Assembly: GCF_001611795.1 (NCBI RefSeq) | Contig: NZ_CP015098.1 | Span: 4,898,001 to 4,962,000 of the forward strand | Length of the DNA: 64,000 nt | Direction: 5' to 3' | From: Streptomyces qaidamensis | GTDB taxonomy: Bacteria; Actinomycetota; Actinomycetes; Streptomycetales; Streptomycetaceae | Shown: one piece after another, positions 55,952-63,975 of the stretch | Position numbering within the stretch: position 1 is the first letter of the stretch | Layout of the letters: every line of letters starts with the position of its first letter | Notes under the pieces: generated by a model | What the model saw: only the letters and a program-made list of their open reading frames with translations | Databases searched by the model: none | Told to the model about the DNA's origin: nothing | Position numbers and translations under genes: made by a program

Positions 55952-57814
55952 TCAGGCCGGGATGGCCTGCGGGAAGACACGGGCCGTCACTCCAGGCGTG
56001 GTGTGCCGGGTGCGAAGCACTGCCAGCGCCGGCTCCCACGTGTAGGAGAACCTGCCGCCCGTGGAGGGCAGGGACGCGCGCAGCAGGTGCGTCTCCACGA
56101 GTTCCTCCAGGAGTTCCTCGGTCCGGTACGCGCCGGTGCCGAGGAGTGAGGCGGCGGCCTGCACGCCGAGTCCCCGGAGTCCTCGTGCGGCCATCAGGGT
56201 GTCGAAGGCGAACCGGGCGTCGGCGGACAGTGCGGTGAGTGATCGTTCGAGGCTGGAGCGGATGCCCAGCGGGTCCTCGCCCGCCTCCGACGACTCGCCG
56301 ATCCGGTGCGCCGCCTGACGTGCCGTCCAGTGCGGCCGCAGCCGGAGCTTGGATGCGACGGCCAGGAGCGCACCGGGCAGACCGTGGCAGAGCTCGGCCA
56401 GTTGCCGGACCCCTTCCGGATCCATCGTGATCCGGTGGTCCGCCACGGCGGAGCCGAGCACCTGCAGGCTGTCGTCGAGGGGCAGCCGGTCCAGCTCGAC
56501 CTGCTCGGTGCTGGAAGCGACGAACAGGCGCCGACGACCACTGATCAGAGTGCCGCAGCCCTTCCCGGAGGGAAGCAGCGGAGCCAGGTCGTCCGGGGTG
56601 GTCACGTCGTCGAGCACGACGAGCACACGTCGGTCCGCGGTCCAGGCGCGGAACATCAGGCTCAGGTCCGTCACGTCGCGGTTGAGCTGGTCGTCGTGGG
56701 CGCCGAGCCCCCGGAGGAAGGAGCGGAGCACCGTCGCGTGGTCGACGGGACGGTTGTCGCCGTCGAGGAGCCGGGCGAACAGCTGGCCGTCGGGGTAGTG
56801 CGCGCTCACCTCCTGGGCGGCGTGCACGCACAACTCGCTCTTGCCGGACGCGAGGGGGCCGTTGACCACGACGACGCGCCCTGCCGCAGGTGCCGTGAGC
56901 GCACCGACCGCCCGCGCCAACTGGCCTCGACGGCCCGCGAGCCGGGCCCGGGCAGGGGGGAGGTCGCGCGGCACCCGGGTGGTCGGCGATGCCGTGGTCG
57001 TCACGGCCCTGAGGGGTTCGGGCGCACCCAGCAGGGAGTCGTCGGAGTTGAGTATCGCGGTGTGCAGGGCCTGGAGCTCGGGTGAGGGATCGAGGCCGAG
57101 CTCGTCGGCGATGGACGTCCGGGCGCGTTGGTATGCGCGCAGCGCGTCGGCCCTGCGGTCCGTCCGGTACAGCGCCAGCATCAGATGCCGCTGGACGCCT
57201 TCGTTCGTCGGTTCCAGCCGGGCCAGCGAGGTGAGCTCGCTCAGCAGCTCGTGGTGCCGGCCCAGGTGCAGATCGGCGTCGATCCGCAGGTGACGCGCGC
57301 TGTTGTGGAGCTCGTTGAGCCGGAGTGCTTCGGACTCGAGGATGGAGCCCTTGCGCACGTCCACGAGCGCGGAGTCGCGCCACAGTGCCATCGCCGTGAC
57401 AACGGAGTTCCGGGCGCGCAGGAAGTCTCCCGCGTGGAACTCCTGGCGGGCCCGGGAGATGAGCGGTTCGAAACGGAAGGCGTCCACTCGGTCGTCGGGA
57501 AGCGTCAGCTGGTATCCACCGTCGACCGTGCTCAGCGTCGGCCCCGCGCCGAGCCGGCGGGCAGCGTCGCCGCGTGGACTGCCGAGCCCGAACTTCTTGC
57601 GGATCTGGCAGATGTACGTCTGCAGTGCGGTGCTGACGCTGGTGGGCGGGTTGTCTTCCCACAGTTCTTCGACCAGTTGCCCGGATCGCACGACCCGGTT
57701 CGCGTTGAGTGCGAGCAGGGCGAGAATCTGGCGGACCTTCTGCGCTGCCGGGGCGGTGCTGGCGCAGGCGTCCCCGGCGTAGACCTCGAACGGGCCCAGA
57801 AGATTGACTCGCAT
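55952..57814 (-). CDS. SARP-family regulator with ATPase domain (AfsR-like)
   Basis: A 620-residue protein. Residues 1-103 are an OmpR-type winged helix (VRQILALLALNANRVVRSGQLVEELW, ALQTYICQIRKKFG), 110-255 the BTAD domain, and about 285-540 an ATPase region with P-loop NGPLASGKS (319-326) and Walker B RRVLVVLDDV, then a helical end. It has no TPR region, so it is shorter than AfsR. The ATG at 57814 has GGAG 6 bases upstream; ATG 57826 is the alternative. Probably a pathway activator binding direct repeats such as those at 60849-60866. Confidence 0.92.
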   Translation of the reverse strand: MRVNLLGPFEVYAGDACASTAPAAQKVRQILALLALNANRVVRSGQLVEELWEDNPPTSVSTALQTYICQIRKKFGLGSPRGDAARRLGAGPTLSTVDGGYQLTLPDDRVDAFRFEPLISRARQEFHAGDFLRARNSVVTAMALWRDSALVDVRKGSILESEALRLNELHNSARHLRIDADLHLGRHHELLSELTSLARLEPTNEGVQRHLMLALYRTDRRADALRAYQRARTSIADELGLDPSPELQALHTAILNSDDSLLGAPEPLRAVTTTASPTTRVPRDLPPARARLAGRRGQLARAVGALTAPAAGRVVVVNGPLASGKSELCVHAAQEVSAHYPDGQLFARLLDGDNRPVDHATVLRSFLRGLGAHDDQLNRDVTDLSLMFRAWTADRRVLVVLDDVTTPDDLAPLLPSGKGCGTLISGRRRLFVASSTEQVELDRLPLDDSLQVLGSAVADHRITMDPEGVRQLAELCHGLPGALLAVASKLRLRPHWTARQAAHRIGESSEAGEDPLGIRSSLERSLTALSADARFAFDTLMAARGLRGLGVQAAASLLGTGAYRTEELLEELVETHLLRASLPSTGGRFSYTWEPALAVLRTRHTTPGVTARVFPQAIPA

Positions 57815-57861
57815 GGGCTTCTCCATCGTGCGCTGACTGTCGGGAGCGCTCGGGCGGGGTC

Positions 57862-58923
57862 TCAGACCCTTCCGGCACTGCCCATGGACTGGATCTCGGC
57901 GGCGAAGAGCTGCCAGCTCTTCGCGTACGCCTCGGCGAGCCGGGCAACGGCGGGCATGCAGTGGGGCGGCACGCTCGCGGCGATGGCGTCCTTGTCGCGG
58001 GTGACGGCCGCGCCGGCGTCCAGCAGACGCAGCACCGTCCGGCCGGTCTCGGTGAGACGCAGCGAGGGGTCCCGCCTCAGCAGGCGATGGATCTCGACCG
58101 CGTCGGCCGGCTGCCCCGCGTCCGTGGGAGGCAGCGCGGGGCGGGGCTCCGTACGGGGCACCCCTGCGCTCGCGCTGCCGGTTCCGGCACCGCGCGCGGC
58201 CTGGGCGGCGACGGTGAGGTCGTCACCGCGAGCGGGCTGGGAGGCGACGGTGAGGTCGTCACCGCGCGCGATCCGGTCCCGCACCGCGGCCACGGTCGTC
58301 GGGGAGACCCCCGCCTGTTTGGCGATGTGCCGGAGTGAGGCCCCCGGGTGCCGGCGCAGCAGTGCCGCGGCCCGTTCCCTGCCACGCGACGGATCCACCG
58401 CTCTGGCCCGGCCGTCACGGCCCACGCGCTTGGCATCGGGCGCGGGCGCACCGAGCAGGCGGCGACGGATCTCGGCGGTCTTCGCGCTGGACAGTCCCGC
58501 GACGTCCGCCACGCATCGGTCCGACCAGTGCGGACGGCTCGTGAGGATGCGCTCCGCGGCGGCGGTGCGCTCCTCCAGGGTGAGCGGGAGTCCGTGTGCC
58601 TCGTTCAGGGCCACGGCGAGCAGGTGGCCGTCCTCCGCGCTGCCGTCGAAGAAGCGCACCGCGATGGTGGTCCGGCCGTGCGTCTTCGCCGCCCGAAGAC
58701 GGTGGATCCCGTCGATCACCGTCATCGACGGACGGTGCACGAGCAGGGGCGGGAAGCCCGCACCCGCGTCCGCGGGCTTCCGGGAGCGGGCCGCGCCCTC
58801 CATCGTGCGTCGGGGGGATCCCACGGTCCGCAAGGCTTCGACAGGAACGACCTCCACCGGGGCCCGCACCAGTTCGTCGCGGAGTTCGAGCAGGTGCGCG
58901 CCGTCGGGTGCCGGGTGAGGCAT
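57862..58923 (-). CDS. StrR/ParB-type pathway transcriptional activator
   Basis: A 353-residue protein with VEVVPVEALRTVGSPRR, then the ParB-like motif LLVHRPSMTVIDGIHRLRAAKTHG and VAVRFFDGSAEDGHLLAVALNEAHGLPLT, and a helix-turn-helix (CVADVAGLSSAKTAEIRRRL). This is the StrR family that activates streptomycin, novobiocin and glycopeptide genes. A second HTH-like segment follows (ASLRHIAKQAGVSPTTVAAVRDRI). The linker contains a duplicated 12-residue RGDDLTVA unit. The start at 58923 lacks a clear ribosome site. Confidence 0.85.
   Translation of the reverse strand: MPHPAPDGAHLLELRDELVRAPVEVVPVEALRTVGSPRRTMEGAARSRKPADAGAGFPPLLVHRPSMTVIDGIHRLRAAKTHGRTTIAVRFFDGSAEDGHLLAVALNEAHGLPLTLEERTAAAERILTSRPHWSDRCVADVAGLSSAKTAEIRRRLLGAPAPDAKRVGRDGRARAVDPSRGRERAAALLRRHPGASLRHIAKQAGVSPTTVAAVRDRIARGDDLTVASQPARGDDLTVAAQAARGAGTGSASAGVPRTEPRPALPPTDAGQPADAVEIHRLLRRDPSLRLTETGRTVLRLLDAGAAVTRDKDAIAASVPPHCMPAVARLAEAYAKSWQLFAAEIQSMGSAGRV
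58207..58266 (-). repeat. 36-bp in-frame duplication in the StrR-type gene
   Basis: A 24-base sequence (GGCGACGGTGAG...ACCGCG) occurs at 58207-58230 and 58243-58266, a 36-base period giving two copies of RGDDLTVA plus spacer. It follows the second HTH-like segment in an otherwise low-complexity linker. Confidence 0.8.
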
Positions 58924-58973
58924 GGCCGTCGTCTCGTGCCGGAGCGTGCCACGGCCGCCTCGTCCGTGGGGCT

Positions 58974-59162
58974 TCACTGCCAGCCCGCGTCGTCCGCCGT
59001 CTGCTGTCCGGAAACGGCCACGGCCGCGGGGGCGGGCGACTGCCAGCCCGCGTCCGCCTGGACCGCCGTGCGCTGTGCCGGCTCCGCCGCGGCCGCCCCC
59101 AGGACCATCGCCAGCGCTGCCGCGACCGCGGTTCCGAAGCCCGTAACTCGACGCATCGTCAT
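58974..59162 (-). CDS. Small secreted peptide with repeated ADAGWQ motif
   Basis: A 62-residue product: basic start MTMRRV, hydrophobic signal helix (about 7-25, GFGTAVAAALAMVLGAAAA) with an Ala-rich cleavage region, and a mature part of about 36 residues ending in DAGWQ. ADAGWQ also occurs once inside it, encoded by the same 15 bases (58977-58991 and 59040-59054 on the complementary strand). GGGGGAG lies upstream of the ATG. It sits between the cluster's orphan gene and the StrR-type regulator. A signalling or regulatory peptide role is speculative. Confidence 0.62.
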   Translation of the reverse strand: MTMRRVTGFGTAVAAALAMVLGAAAAEPAQRTAVQADAGWQSPAPAAVAVSGQQTADDAGWQ

Positions 59163-59321
59163 CTTTCTTCTCCCCCGGATACGAAGTTCTTGGCGCTGAT
59201 CGCGCCGATGACTGAGTTTGATCCGAGACCGGAGGCGGAGTGAAGAGAGTTCGGGAGGGGCGAAGTGGCCATGTCCTGATGAGGACAGATTCCGGCTCGA
59301 CGCGAGCGGGCCGGTGGGGCA

Positions 59322-59672
59322 TCACCAGGCGGTGCCCGGGGCCAGGGCGACCGATGCCGAGAGGAGATTCCATTCGGCGAGGTGGGGCTGCATGCCGACC
59401 GCCGTCCACCACGCGACGCGCGCGGCCGACTCGGCCAGCTCCGGCGCGGCGGACTCGAGGAAGATGCCGACGGCCGGGACGGGTCCGTCCGAGGGGTGCA
59501 CCGTGGCGTGGAGGATCGCCGTCTCCGGCGGAGCGGCCCGTGTGATGACCGCCGCCGCTTCCATGGGCAGTGGGGCCCCCGAGGGGTGGGGCGCGAGGTG
59601 GACATGAACCAGGTACAGCCGCCGCGAAGGCCGTGAGTGATCTCCGTCACAGCCCCTCACCAGGCCGTTCAT
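59322..59672 (-). CDS. Orphan 116-residue protein heading the regulator operon
   Basis: The ATG at 59672 has GGAGAGG 5 bases upstream. The sequence (LYLVHVHLAPHPSGAPLPMEAAAVI, FLESAAPELAESAARVAWWTAVG, HLAEWNLLSASVAL) has helical and strand character and Streptomyces codon use, unlike neighbouring shadow frames. No family is recognised. It is divergent from the LuxR-type gene, sharing an 89-base region with two inverted repeats. Confidence 0.58.
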   Translation of the reverse strand: MNGLVRGCDGDHSRPSRRLYLVHVHLAPHPSGAPLPMEAAAVITRAAPPETAILHATVHPSDGPVPAVGIFLESAAPELAESAARVAWWTAVGMQPHLAEWNLLSASVALAPGTAW

Positions 59673-59697
59673 GTAGCCTCTCCAATCGTTTCATTAC

Positions 59698-59752
59698 GCA
59701 CACATGACCGGTGTGCAGGGGGCGATCTGTACACATGGGGCGAGGTGTACAG
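59698..59752. promoter_or_regulatory. Two palindromes in the divergent promoter region of the cluster
   Basis: GCACAC-N7-GTGTGC (59698-59716) and CTGTACAC-N10-GTGTACAG (59727-59752) are perfect inverted repeats side by side in the 89 bases between the orphan gene and the LuxR-type gene. The second ends 9 bases before the LuxR ATG, where binding would block its own expression. Confidence 0.65.
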
Positions 59753-59761
59753 GGGGGGCGC

Positions 59762-60760
59762 ATGCTTTCTGAACTGGGAATCGACGCGGCTACAGAAGCC
59801 GTATACCGGACCATGCTGGCCCGGCCGGAGGGCGGCATCGCCTCGTGGGCGAAAGAGCTCGACCTGCCGGAGAGCGACGTACGCAAGGCCCTTGACCGCC
59901 TGAGCGGCTTGGCGCTGGTGCGGCGCTCCACAGACGATCACACGCGGATACGTCCTGTGAACCCCTTGCTGGGCCTGGAGGCCCTGCTCGCCAAGGAGCA
60001 GGCCGAGTTGGCCGCGCACCAGCTGCGTGTCGAGGCGAGCCGGGCGAAGGTCGCCGAGACCATGGCGCAGTTCGCGGACCGCTACGCGGCCGGTGCGGGA
60101 TCCGGTTTCCAGTACCTCGAAGGCATAGACGCCGTCAGGGACCACATCGAAATCCTCACCAATCAAGTGCAGGACGAGTTTTTGACCTTCGCCCCTGGTG
60201 GGCCCCAGACGCAGGCGAACATGGCTGCTTCGCGTCCGCTCAATCTGAGCCTGCTCGACCGGGGCATCCGGATGCGCACCATCTATCTGGACAGCATCCG
60301 GCGCGACCAGCCGACCGTCTCGCACGCCGAATGGCTGGTCGACCACGGCGCCCAGATCCGTACGACTCCTTCTCTTCCCAACCGCCTCATCGTCGTGGAC
60401 CGGCGGACGGCCCTGATCGCAACCGACAGCCAGAACACCCGCACCGGCGCGGTCGTCGTGGAGAACCCGGGCACGCTCGCGCTGATCATCGCGCTGTTCG
60501 AGTCCGTGTGGCAGTCCGCGCAGCCTTTCGGAACGCGTCCGGAACGGGAGCCGGAGCAGCTGAGCGCTCATCAGGCCGAAGTGCTCCGCCTGATGGCGCA
60601 GGGGCTCACCGACGACGCCATCGCGCACCACCTCGGTGTTTCGACGCGCACCGTGCGCAGAACCGTGTCCGGTCTGCTCATTCAGCTCGACGCCCGGAGC
60701 AGGTTCCAGGCCGGTGTCCAAGCCGTGCAGCTCGGCTACCTGCCGGGCAGTCCCGGCTGA
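59762..60760 (+). CDS. LuxR-type helix-turn-helix regulator with TrmB-like N-terminus
   Basis: A 332-residue regulator. The N-terminus resembles a TrmB-like winged helix (AVYRTMLARPEGGIASWAKELDLPESDVRKALDRLSGLALV), the middle a ligand-sensing phospholipase-D-like domain (VQDEFLTFAPGG, RGIRMRTIYLDSI, NRLIVVDRRTALIA), and the C-terminus a LuxR HTH (LSAHQAEVLRLMAQGLTDDAIAHHLGVSTRTVRRTV). Such regulators are frequent in nonribosomal peptide clusters. The ATG at 59762 follows a GGGGGGG site. It may bind the palindromes upstream. Confidence 0.87.
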   Translation: MLSELGIDAATEAVYRTMLARPEGGIASWAKELDLPESDVRKALDRLSGLALVRRSTDDHTRIRPVNPLLGLEALLAKEQAELAAHQLRVEASRAKVAETMAQFADRYAAGAGSGFQYLEGIDAVRDHIEILTNQVQDEFLTFAPGGPQTQANMAASRPLNLSLLDRGIRMRTIYLDSIRRDQPTVSHAEWLVDHGAQIRTTPSLPNRLIVVDRRTALIATDSQNTRTGAVVVENPGTLALIIALFESVWQSAQPFGTRPEREPEQLSAHQAEVLRLMAQGLTDDAIAHHLGVSTRTVRRTVSGLLIQLDARSRFQAGVQAVQLGYLPGSPG

Positions 60761-60848
60761 AGGCCCGGCCCGGCATACGGTAGGCCATGCCGAGGCCGTC
60801 CAACCGCTCGTCCTGCGCAGTTGAACGCGGACCGGTTCCCGCGGACCG

Positions 60849-60898
60849 CTTGAGTTCCGCTTGAGTCGGCCTGGAACCCTGCGTGTCAGATTCGTTGC
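60849..60898 (+). promoter_or_regulatory. SARP-type direct repeats and promoter of the sbnA operon
   Basis: CTTGAGT occurs at 60849-60855 and exactly again at 60860-60866 (11-bp period, TCCG between); a weaker third heptamer CTGGAAC follows in phase at 60871-60877. CAGATT at 60887-60892 could be the -10, 9 bases after the third repeat and 6 bases before the ATG. This is the known geometry of SARP-activated promoters. Confidence 0.7.
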
Positions 60899-61948
60899 AT
60901 GGTTCAAAGGCATGCCGACAAGGCGCTGGTCGAGAGAGTCAAACAGCTCCGGACCGGCCTCGCGGGGACCCCGCTGATCCCATTGGCGCATGACGAGCTC
61001 GACATTGTCGCCAAGCTGGAGTTCTGCAATCCGACCGGCAGTACCAAGGATCGCTCGGCACTGTGGATCCTGGAGCGGGCGATCTCCCGCGGTGACATCC
61101 AGCAGAACACCATGGTGGTGGAGTCGTCGTCCGGGAATTTCGCCCTGGCGCTGGCCTTCTACTGTCGCATGCTCGGCATCGCGTTCGTGCCGGTCATCGA
61201 CCCCAACTGCAATGCGGCGACCGAAACGCACCTGAGGAATCTGTGCCGTCACGTGGAGAAGGTCTCCCAGCGGGATGCGGCGGGCGGATACCTGAAGACC
61301 CGCCTGTCCAGGGTGCAGGAACTCCTCATGGAATGCGGGCCCGCGTACTGGCCCAACCAGTACGCCAACCCGGATGCCCTCGACGCGCACTACCAGTTCA
61401 CCGCGGGTGAGCTGATCAAGGACGCGGGCGTCATCGACTACCTGTTCGTCGGTGTGAGCACGGGCGGAACCATCGCCGGCGTCTCCCGTCGGGTCAAGGA
61501 GGCCTTTCCGCGGTCCGTGGTGGTGGCCGTGGACACCGAGGGCTCCGTGATCTTCGGGGGGCCGCCGAAGAAGCGGTGGATCCCCGGTATCGGCTCCAGC
61601 ATCGTGCCGCCTTTGTGCCGGCAGGCGCTCATCGACGAGGTCGAGATCGTCTCCGAGGTGCGCGCGGCCGAGGGCTGCCACGAACTCCTCGACCGCTACG
61701 GGCTGTTCGTCGGCGGATCGACCGGCAGCATCTACGCCGGCATCCAGAGCTACTTCGCGCGCAACCGGCCCACCGGGCCGCGCCCCACCATCGCCTTCCT
61801 GGCCGCGGACCGAGGGCACGCCTACACCAAGACCGTCTACGACGCCGACTGGCTTCGGGAGCTGCGTGCGGAAGCGGCACGGTCCTCGTCGCCCGCACGG
61901 CCCCATCAGTCAGACATCGAAGGAGAACTGCTCACGTGCACGCCCTGA
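60899..61948 (+). CDS. sbnA: SbnA-like 2,3-diaminopropionate biosynthesis protein (PLP, cysteine-synthase fold)
   Basis: A 349-residue fold-type II PLP enzyme. NPTGSTKDRSA holds the PLP lysine (K50), ESSSGNFALALAFYC the substrate loop, and FVGVSTGGTIAGVS the phosphate cradle. SbnA joins O-phospho-L-serine and L-glutamate to N-(1-amino-1-carboxy-2-ethyl)-glutamate. Identification as SbnA rather than plain cysteine synthase rests on overlap with an SbnB-like gene (13 bases) and on the nonribosomal-peptide context. It probably receives O-phosphoserine derived from the dehydrogenase at 54964. Confidence 0.9.
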   Translation: MVQRHADKALVERVKQLRTGLAGTPLIPLAHDELDIVAKLEFCNPTGSTKDRSALWILERAISRGDIQQNTMVVESSSGNFALALAFYCRMLGIAFVPVIDPNCNAATETHLRNLCRHVEKVSQRDAAGGYLKTRLSRVQELLMECGPAYWPNQYANPDALDAHYQFTAGELIKDAGVIDYLFVGVSTGGTIAGVSRRVKEAFPRSVVVAVDTEGSVIFGGPPKKRWIPGIGSSIVPPLCRQALIDEVEIVSEVRAAEGCHELLDRYGLFVGGSTGSIYAGIQSYFARNRPTGPRPTIAFLAADRGHAYTKTVYDADWLRELRAEAARSSSPARPHQSDIEGELLTCTP

Positions 61949-62955
61949 CCCCGCCGACCATGACGGTGATCGATGCGGCCGACGTCGCCGCGCAGATCAA
62001 CGGCAGCCGTCCGGAGCTCCTGGATGTCGTACGCCGCGCCTATCTGGCCCACGACGCCGGCGAGAGCTCCAACCCGCACAGCTCGTTCCTCCGGTTCCCG
62101 CACCAGCCCCGCTCCCGCATCATCTCCCTGCCGGCCTACCTCGGTGGTGAGTTCGACGTGGCGGGCAACAAGTGGATCGCGAGCTTCCCCGACAACACCC
62201 AGCACGGGATCCCCCGCGCCTCGGCCACTTTGATCCTCAACGACTGTGTCACCGGCTACCCGTTCGCGTGCATGGAGTCGTCGGTCATCTCCGCCACCCG
62301 CACCGCGGCCTCCGCGGTGCTCGGCGCCGAGGTCCTGCTCGGTGAGCGGCGCGCACGCCGGGTCGGCATCGTCGGCACCGGTCTGATCGCCCAGCATGTC
62401 TGGAAGTTCCTGCGTGATCTCGACTGGGAGATCGGCGCGTTCCGGCTCTTCGACCTCAACCGGGACGCCGCCGAGCGCTACGGCGTGGTCCTCAAGGAGG
62501 ACTCCGCGGCCGAGGTGGAGATCGCCGAGTGCGTCGAGGACGCGTTCGCCGACTGCGACCTCGTCGTGCTCACCACCGTGGCCGGTGAGCCGCACCTGCA
62601 CGACCCGGAGCTCCTGGCACACGGGCAGGTGGTGCTCCACCTGTCCCTGCGCGACCTTTCCCCCGAGGTCGTCCTGGCCGCCCAGAACTTCACCGACGAC
62701 GTGGACCACGCGGTGCGCGAGCGCACGTCGCTGCACCTGACCGAGCAGGTCACCGGCGACCGGGACTTCATCGACGGCACCATCGGCGACCTCCTCGCCG
62801 GGCGCCGCACCCGTGAGCCCGGACGTCCCGCGATCTTCGCGCCGTTCGGCCTCGGCGTGCTGGACCTGGCCGTCGGCAAGTGGGTGCACGACCGGCTCGT
62901 CGAGGCGGGCAAGGGCCATCGGGCGAGCGACTTCTTCACCGGCGTGGAGGTCTGA
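61936..62955 (+). CDS. sbnB: SbnB-like 2,3-diaminopropionate synthase (ornithine cyclodeaminase family)
   Basis: A 339-residue member of the ornithine cyclodeaminase/mu-crystallin family. RRVGIVGTGLIAQHVWKFL binds NAD; IISLPAYLGGEFDVAGNKWIASFPDN and ASATLILND are substrate-region blocks. SbnB oxidatively cleaves the SbnA product to L-2,3-diaminopropionate and 2-oxoglutarate. The GTG start at 61936 follows GAAGGAGAA and overlaps sbnA. It is followed after 2 bases by the MbtH gene. Confidence 0.9.
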   Translation: MHALTPPTMTVIDAADVAAQINGSRPELLDVVRRAYLAHDAGESSNPHSSFLRFPHQPRSRIISLPAYLGGEFDVAGNKWIASFPDNTQHGIPRASATLILNDCVTGYPFACMESSVISATRTAASAVLGAEVLLGERRARRVGIVGTGLIAQHVWKFLRDLDWEIGAFRLFDLNRDAAERYGVVLKEDSAAEVEIAECVEDAFADCDLVVLTTVAGEPHLHDPELLAHGQVVLHLSLRDLSPEVVLAAQNFTDDVDHAVRERTSLHLTEQVTGDRDFIDGTIGDLLAGRRTREPGRPAIFAPFGLGVLDLAVGKWVHDRLVEAGKGHRASDFFTGVEV

Positions 62956-62957
62956 TC

Positions 62958-63179
62958 ATGAGTGCGACGGAAGACCGCTACCTCGTCGTGGTCAACCACG
63001 AGGAGCAGTACTCCATCTGGTTCGCCGACCGTACGATCCCCGCGGGCTGGCGGCCGGTGGGCGAGGCGGGCACGAAGCAGGAGTGCCTCGCGCACATAGA
63101 GAGCGTGTGGACCGACCTGACGCCGCTCTCCGTCCGCAGGTCCCTGGCAGAGCCCGCGGCGAAGGCCGCTTCGCGATGA
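62958..63179 (+). CDS. MbtH-family protein
   Basis: A 73-residue MbtH-like protein, the chaperone and activator of adenylation domains in nonribosomal peptide synthetases. VVVNHEEQYSIWFADRTIPAGWRPVG and SVWTDLTPLSVRR carry the conserved NxExQxSxW, the PxGW motif and the terminal tryptophan. It implies a synthetase gene nearby, probably beyond the right edge. It overlaps the thioesterase gene by 4 bases. Confidence 0.96.
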   Translation: MSATEDRYLVVVNHEEQYSIWFADRTIPAGWRPVGEAGTKQECLAHIESVWTDLTPLSVRRSLAEPAAKAASR

Positions 63180-63961
63180 GCGCGGCCACCTCCTCCGCAT
63201 CGGGCCGGGCCGAGCGGCTGTGGCTGCGCGGCCTGGACAGCCGGCGGCAGACCGCCCGCCACCGACTGTTCGTCTTCCCGCACGCCGGTGCCGGCGCATC
63301 CTCGTACCAGCTGGCCGAGCACTTCCCGGACAGCATCGAGGTCTGCCCGGTACAGCTGCCGGGGCGGGAGAACCGCTTCGCCGAGCCGCCCCTGCTGTCC
63401 GTGGAAGCCGTCGTGGACGAGCTGGCGCCGCTGGTGGCCGCACGCTCGGAGCTGCCTTTCGGCTTCTTCGGGCACAGCATGGGTGCGCTGCTCGCCTTTG
63501 CTCTGGCCCATCGCCTCCGGGACATGGGCGCACCGCTGCCCACCCGGCTGTTCCTGTCCGCCCTGCGCGCCCCTCAGCTGCCGGACCGGGAGCCGCTGCA
63601 CCACCTGTCGGACGCCGATCTCCTGACCCGTCTGGCCCGTTCGGAGTTCGCGGGCCTCGACCCCGAACTCCAGGAACTGCTGCTGCCGACGGTGCGGGCG
63701 GACCTCACCGTGTGCGAGACGTACGAGCACTGCCACCCATCGCCGTTGCCCTGCCCGTTCACCGTGTTCGGCGGCGACCGGGACGACTCGGTCCGCGAGC
63801 CGGAACTGGCCGCCTGGCGCGCCCACACCTCCGCCGCGTTCGAGCTGCGGATGTTCCCGGGAGATCACCTCTACGTACGCGACACAGAGCAGCAGCTCGC
63901 CGAATCGATAGCGCGCACCCTTCCAGTCCGGGGTCGAGAAACCTCCCCCGTCCGGGGTTGA
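63176..63961 (+). CDS. Type II thioesterase
   Basis: A 261-residue external thioesterase that clears misloaded carrier domains. FVFPHAGAGASSYQLAEHFP, FFGHSMGALLAFALAHRLRD (S101), VFGGDRDDSV (aspartate near 201-204) and MFPGDHLYV (H231) complete the triad. ATGA coupling to the MbtH gene. Its last residues, PVRGRETSPVRG, come from a 24-base tandem duplication. Confidence 0.95.
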   Translation: MSAATSSASGRAERLWLRGLDSRRQTARHRLFVFPHAGAGASSYQLAEHFPDSIEVCPVQLPGRENRFAEPPLLSVEAVVDELAPLVAARSELPFGFFGHSMGALLAFALAHRLRDMGAPLPTRLFLSALRAPQLPDREPLHHLSDADLLTRLARSEFAGLDPELQELLLPTVRADLTVCETYEHCHPSPLPCPFTVFGGDRDDSVREPELAAWRAHTSAAFELRMFPGDHLYVRDTEQQLAESIARTLPVRGRETSPVRG

Positions 63962-63965
63962 GAAA
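63926..63965 (+). repeat. 24-bp tandem duplication at the thioesterase 3' end
   Basis: GTCCGGGGTCGAGAAA (63926-63941) is repeated as GTCCGGGGTTGAGAAA (63950-63965). The single C/T difference makes CGA in the first copy and the TGA stop in the second. Confidence 0.85.
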
Positions 63966-63975
63966 GGATCAGTTC

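Noticed and set aside
59159..59650. 163-residue minus-strand open frame overlapping the orphan protein
   Set aside because: Composition is Ser/Arg/Pro-rich as in shadow frames. The frame of 59322-59672 has the better ribosome site and more protein-like sequence.
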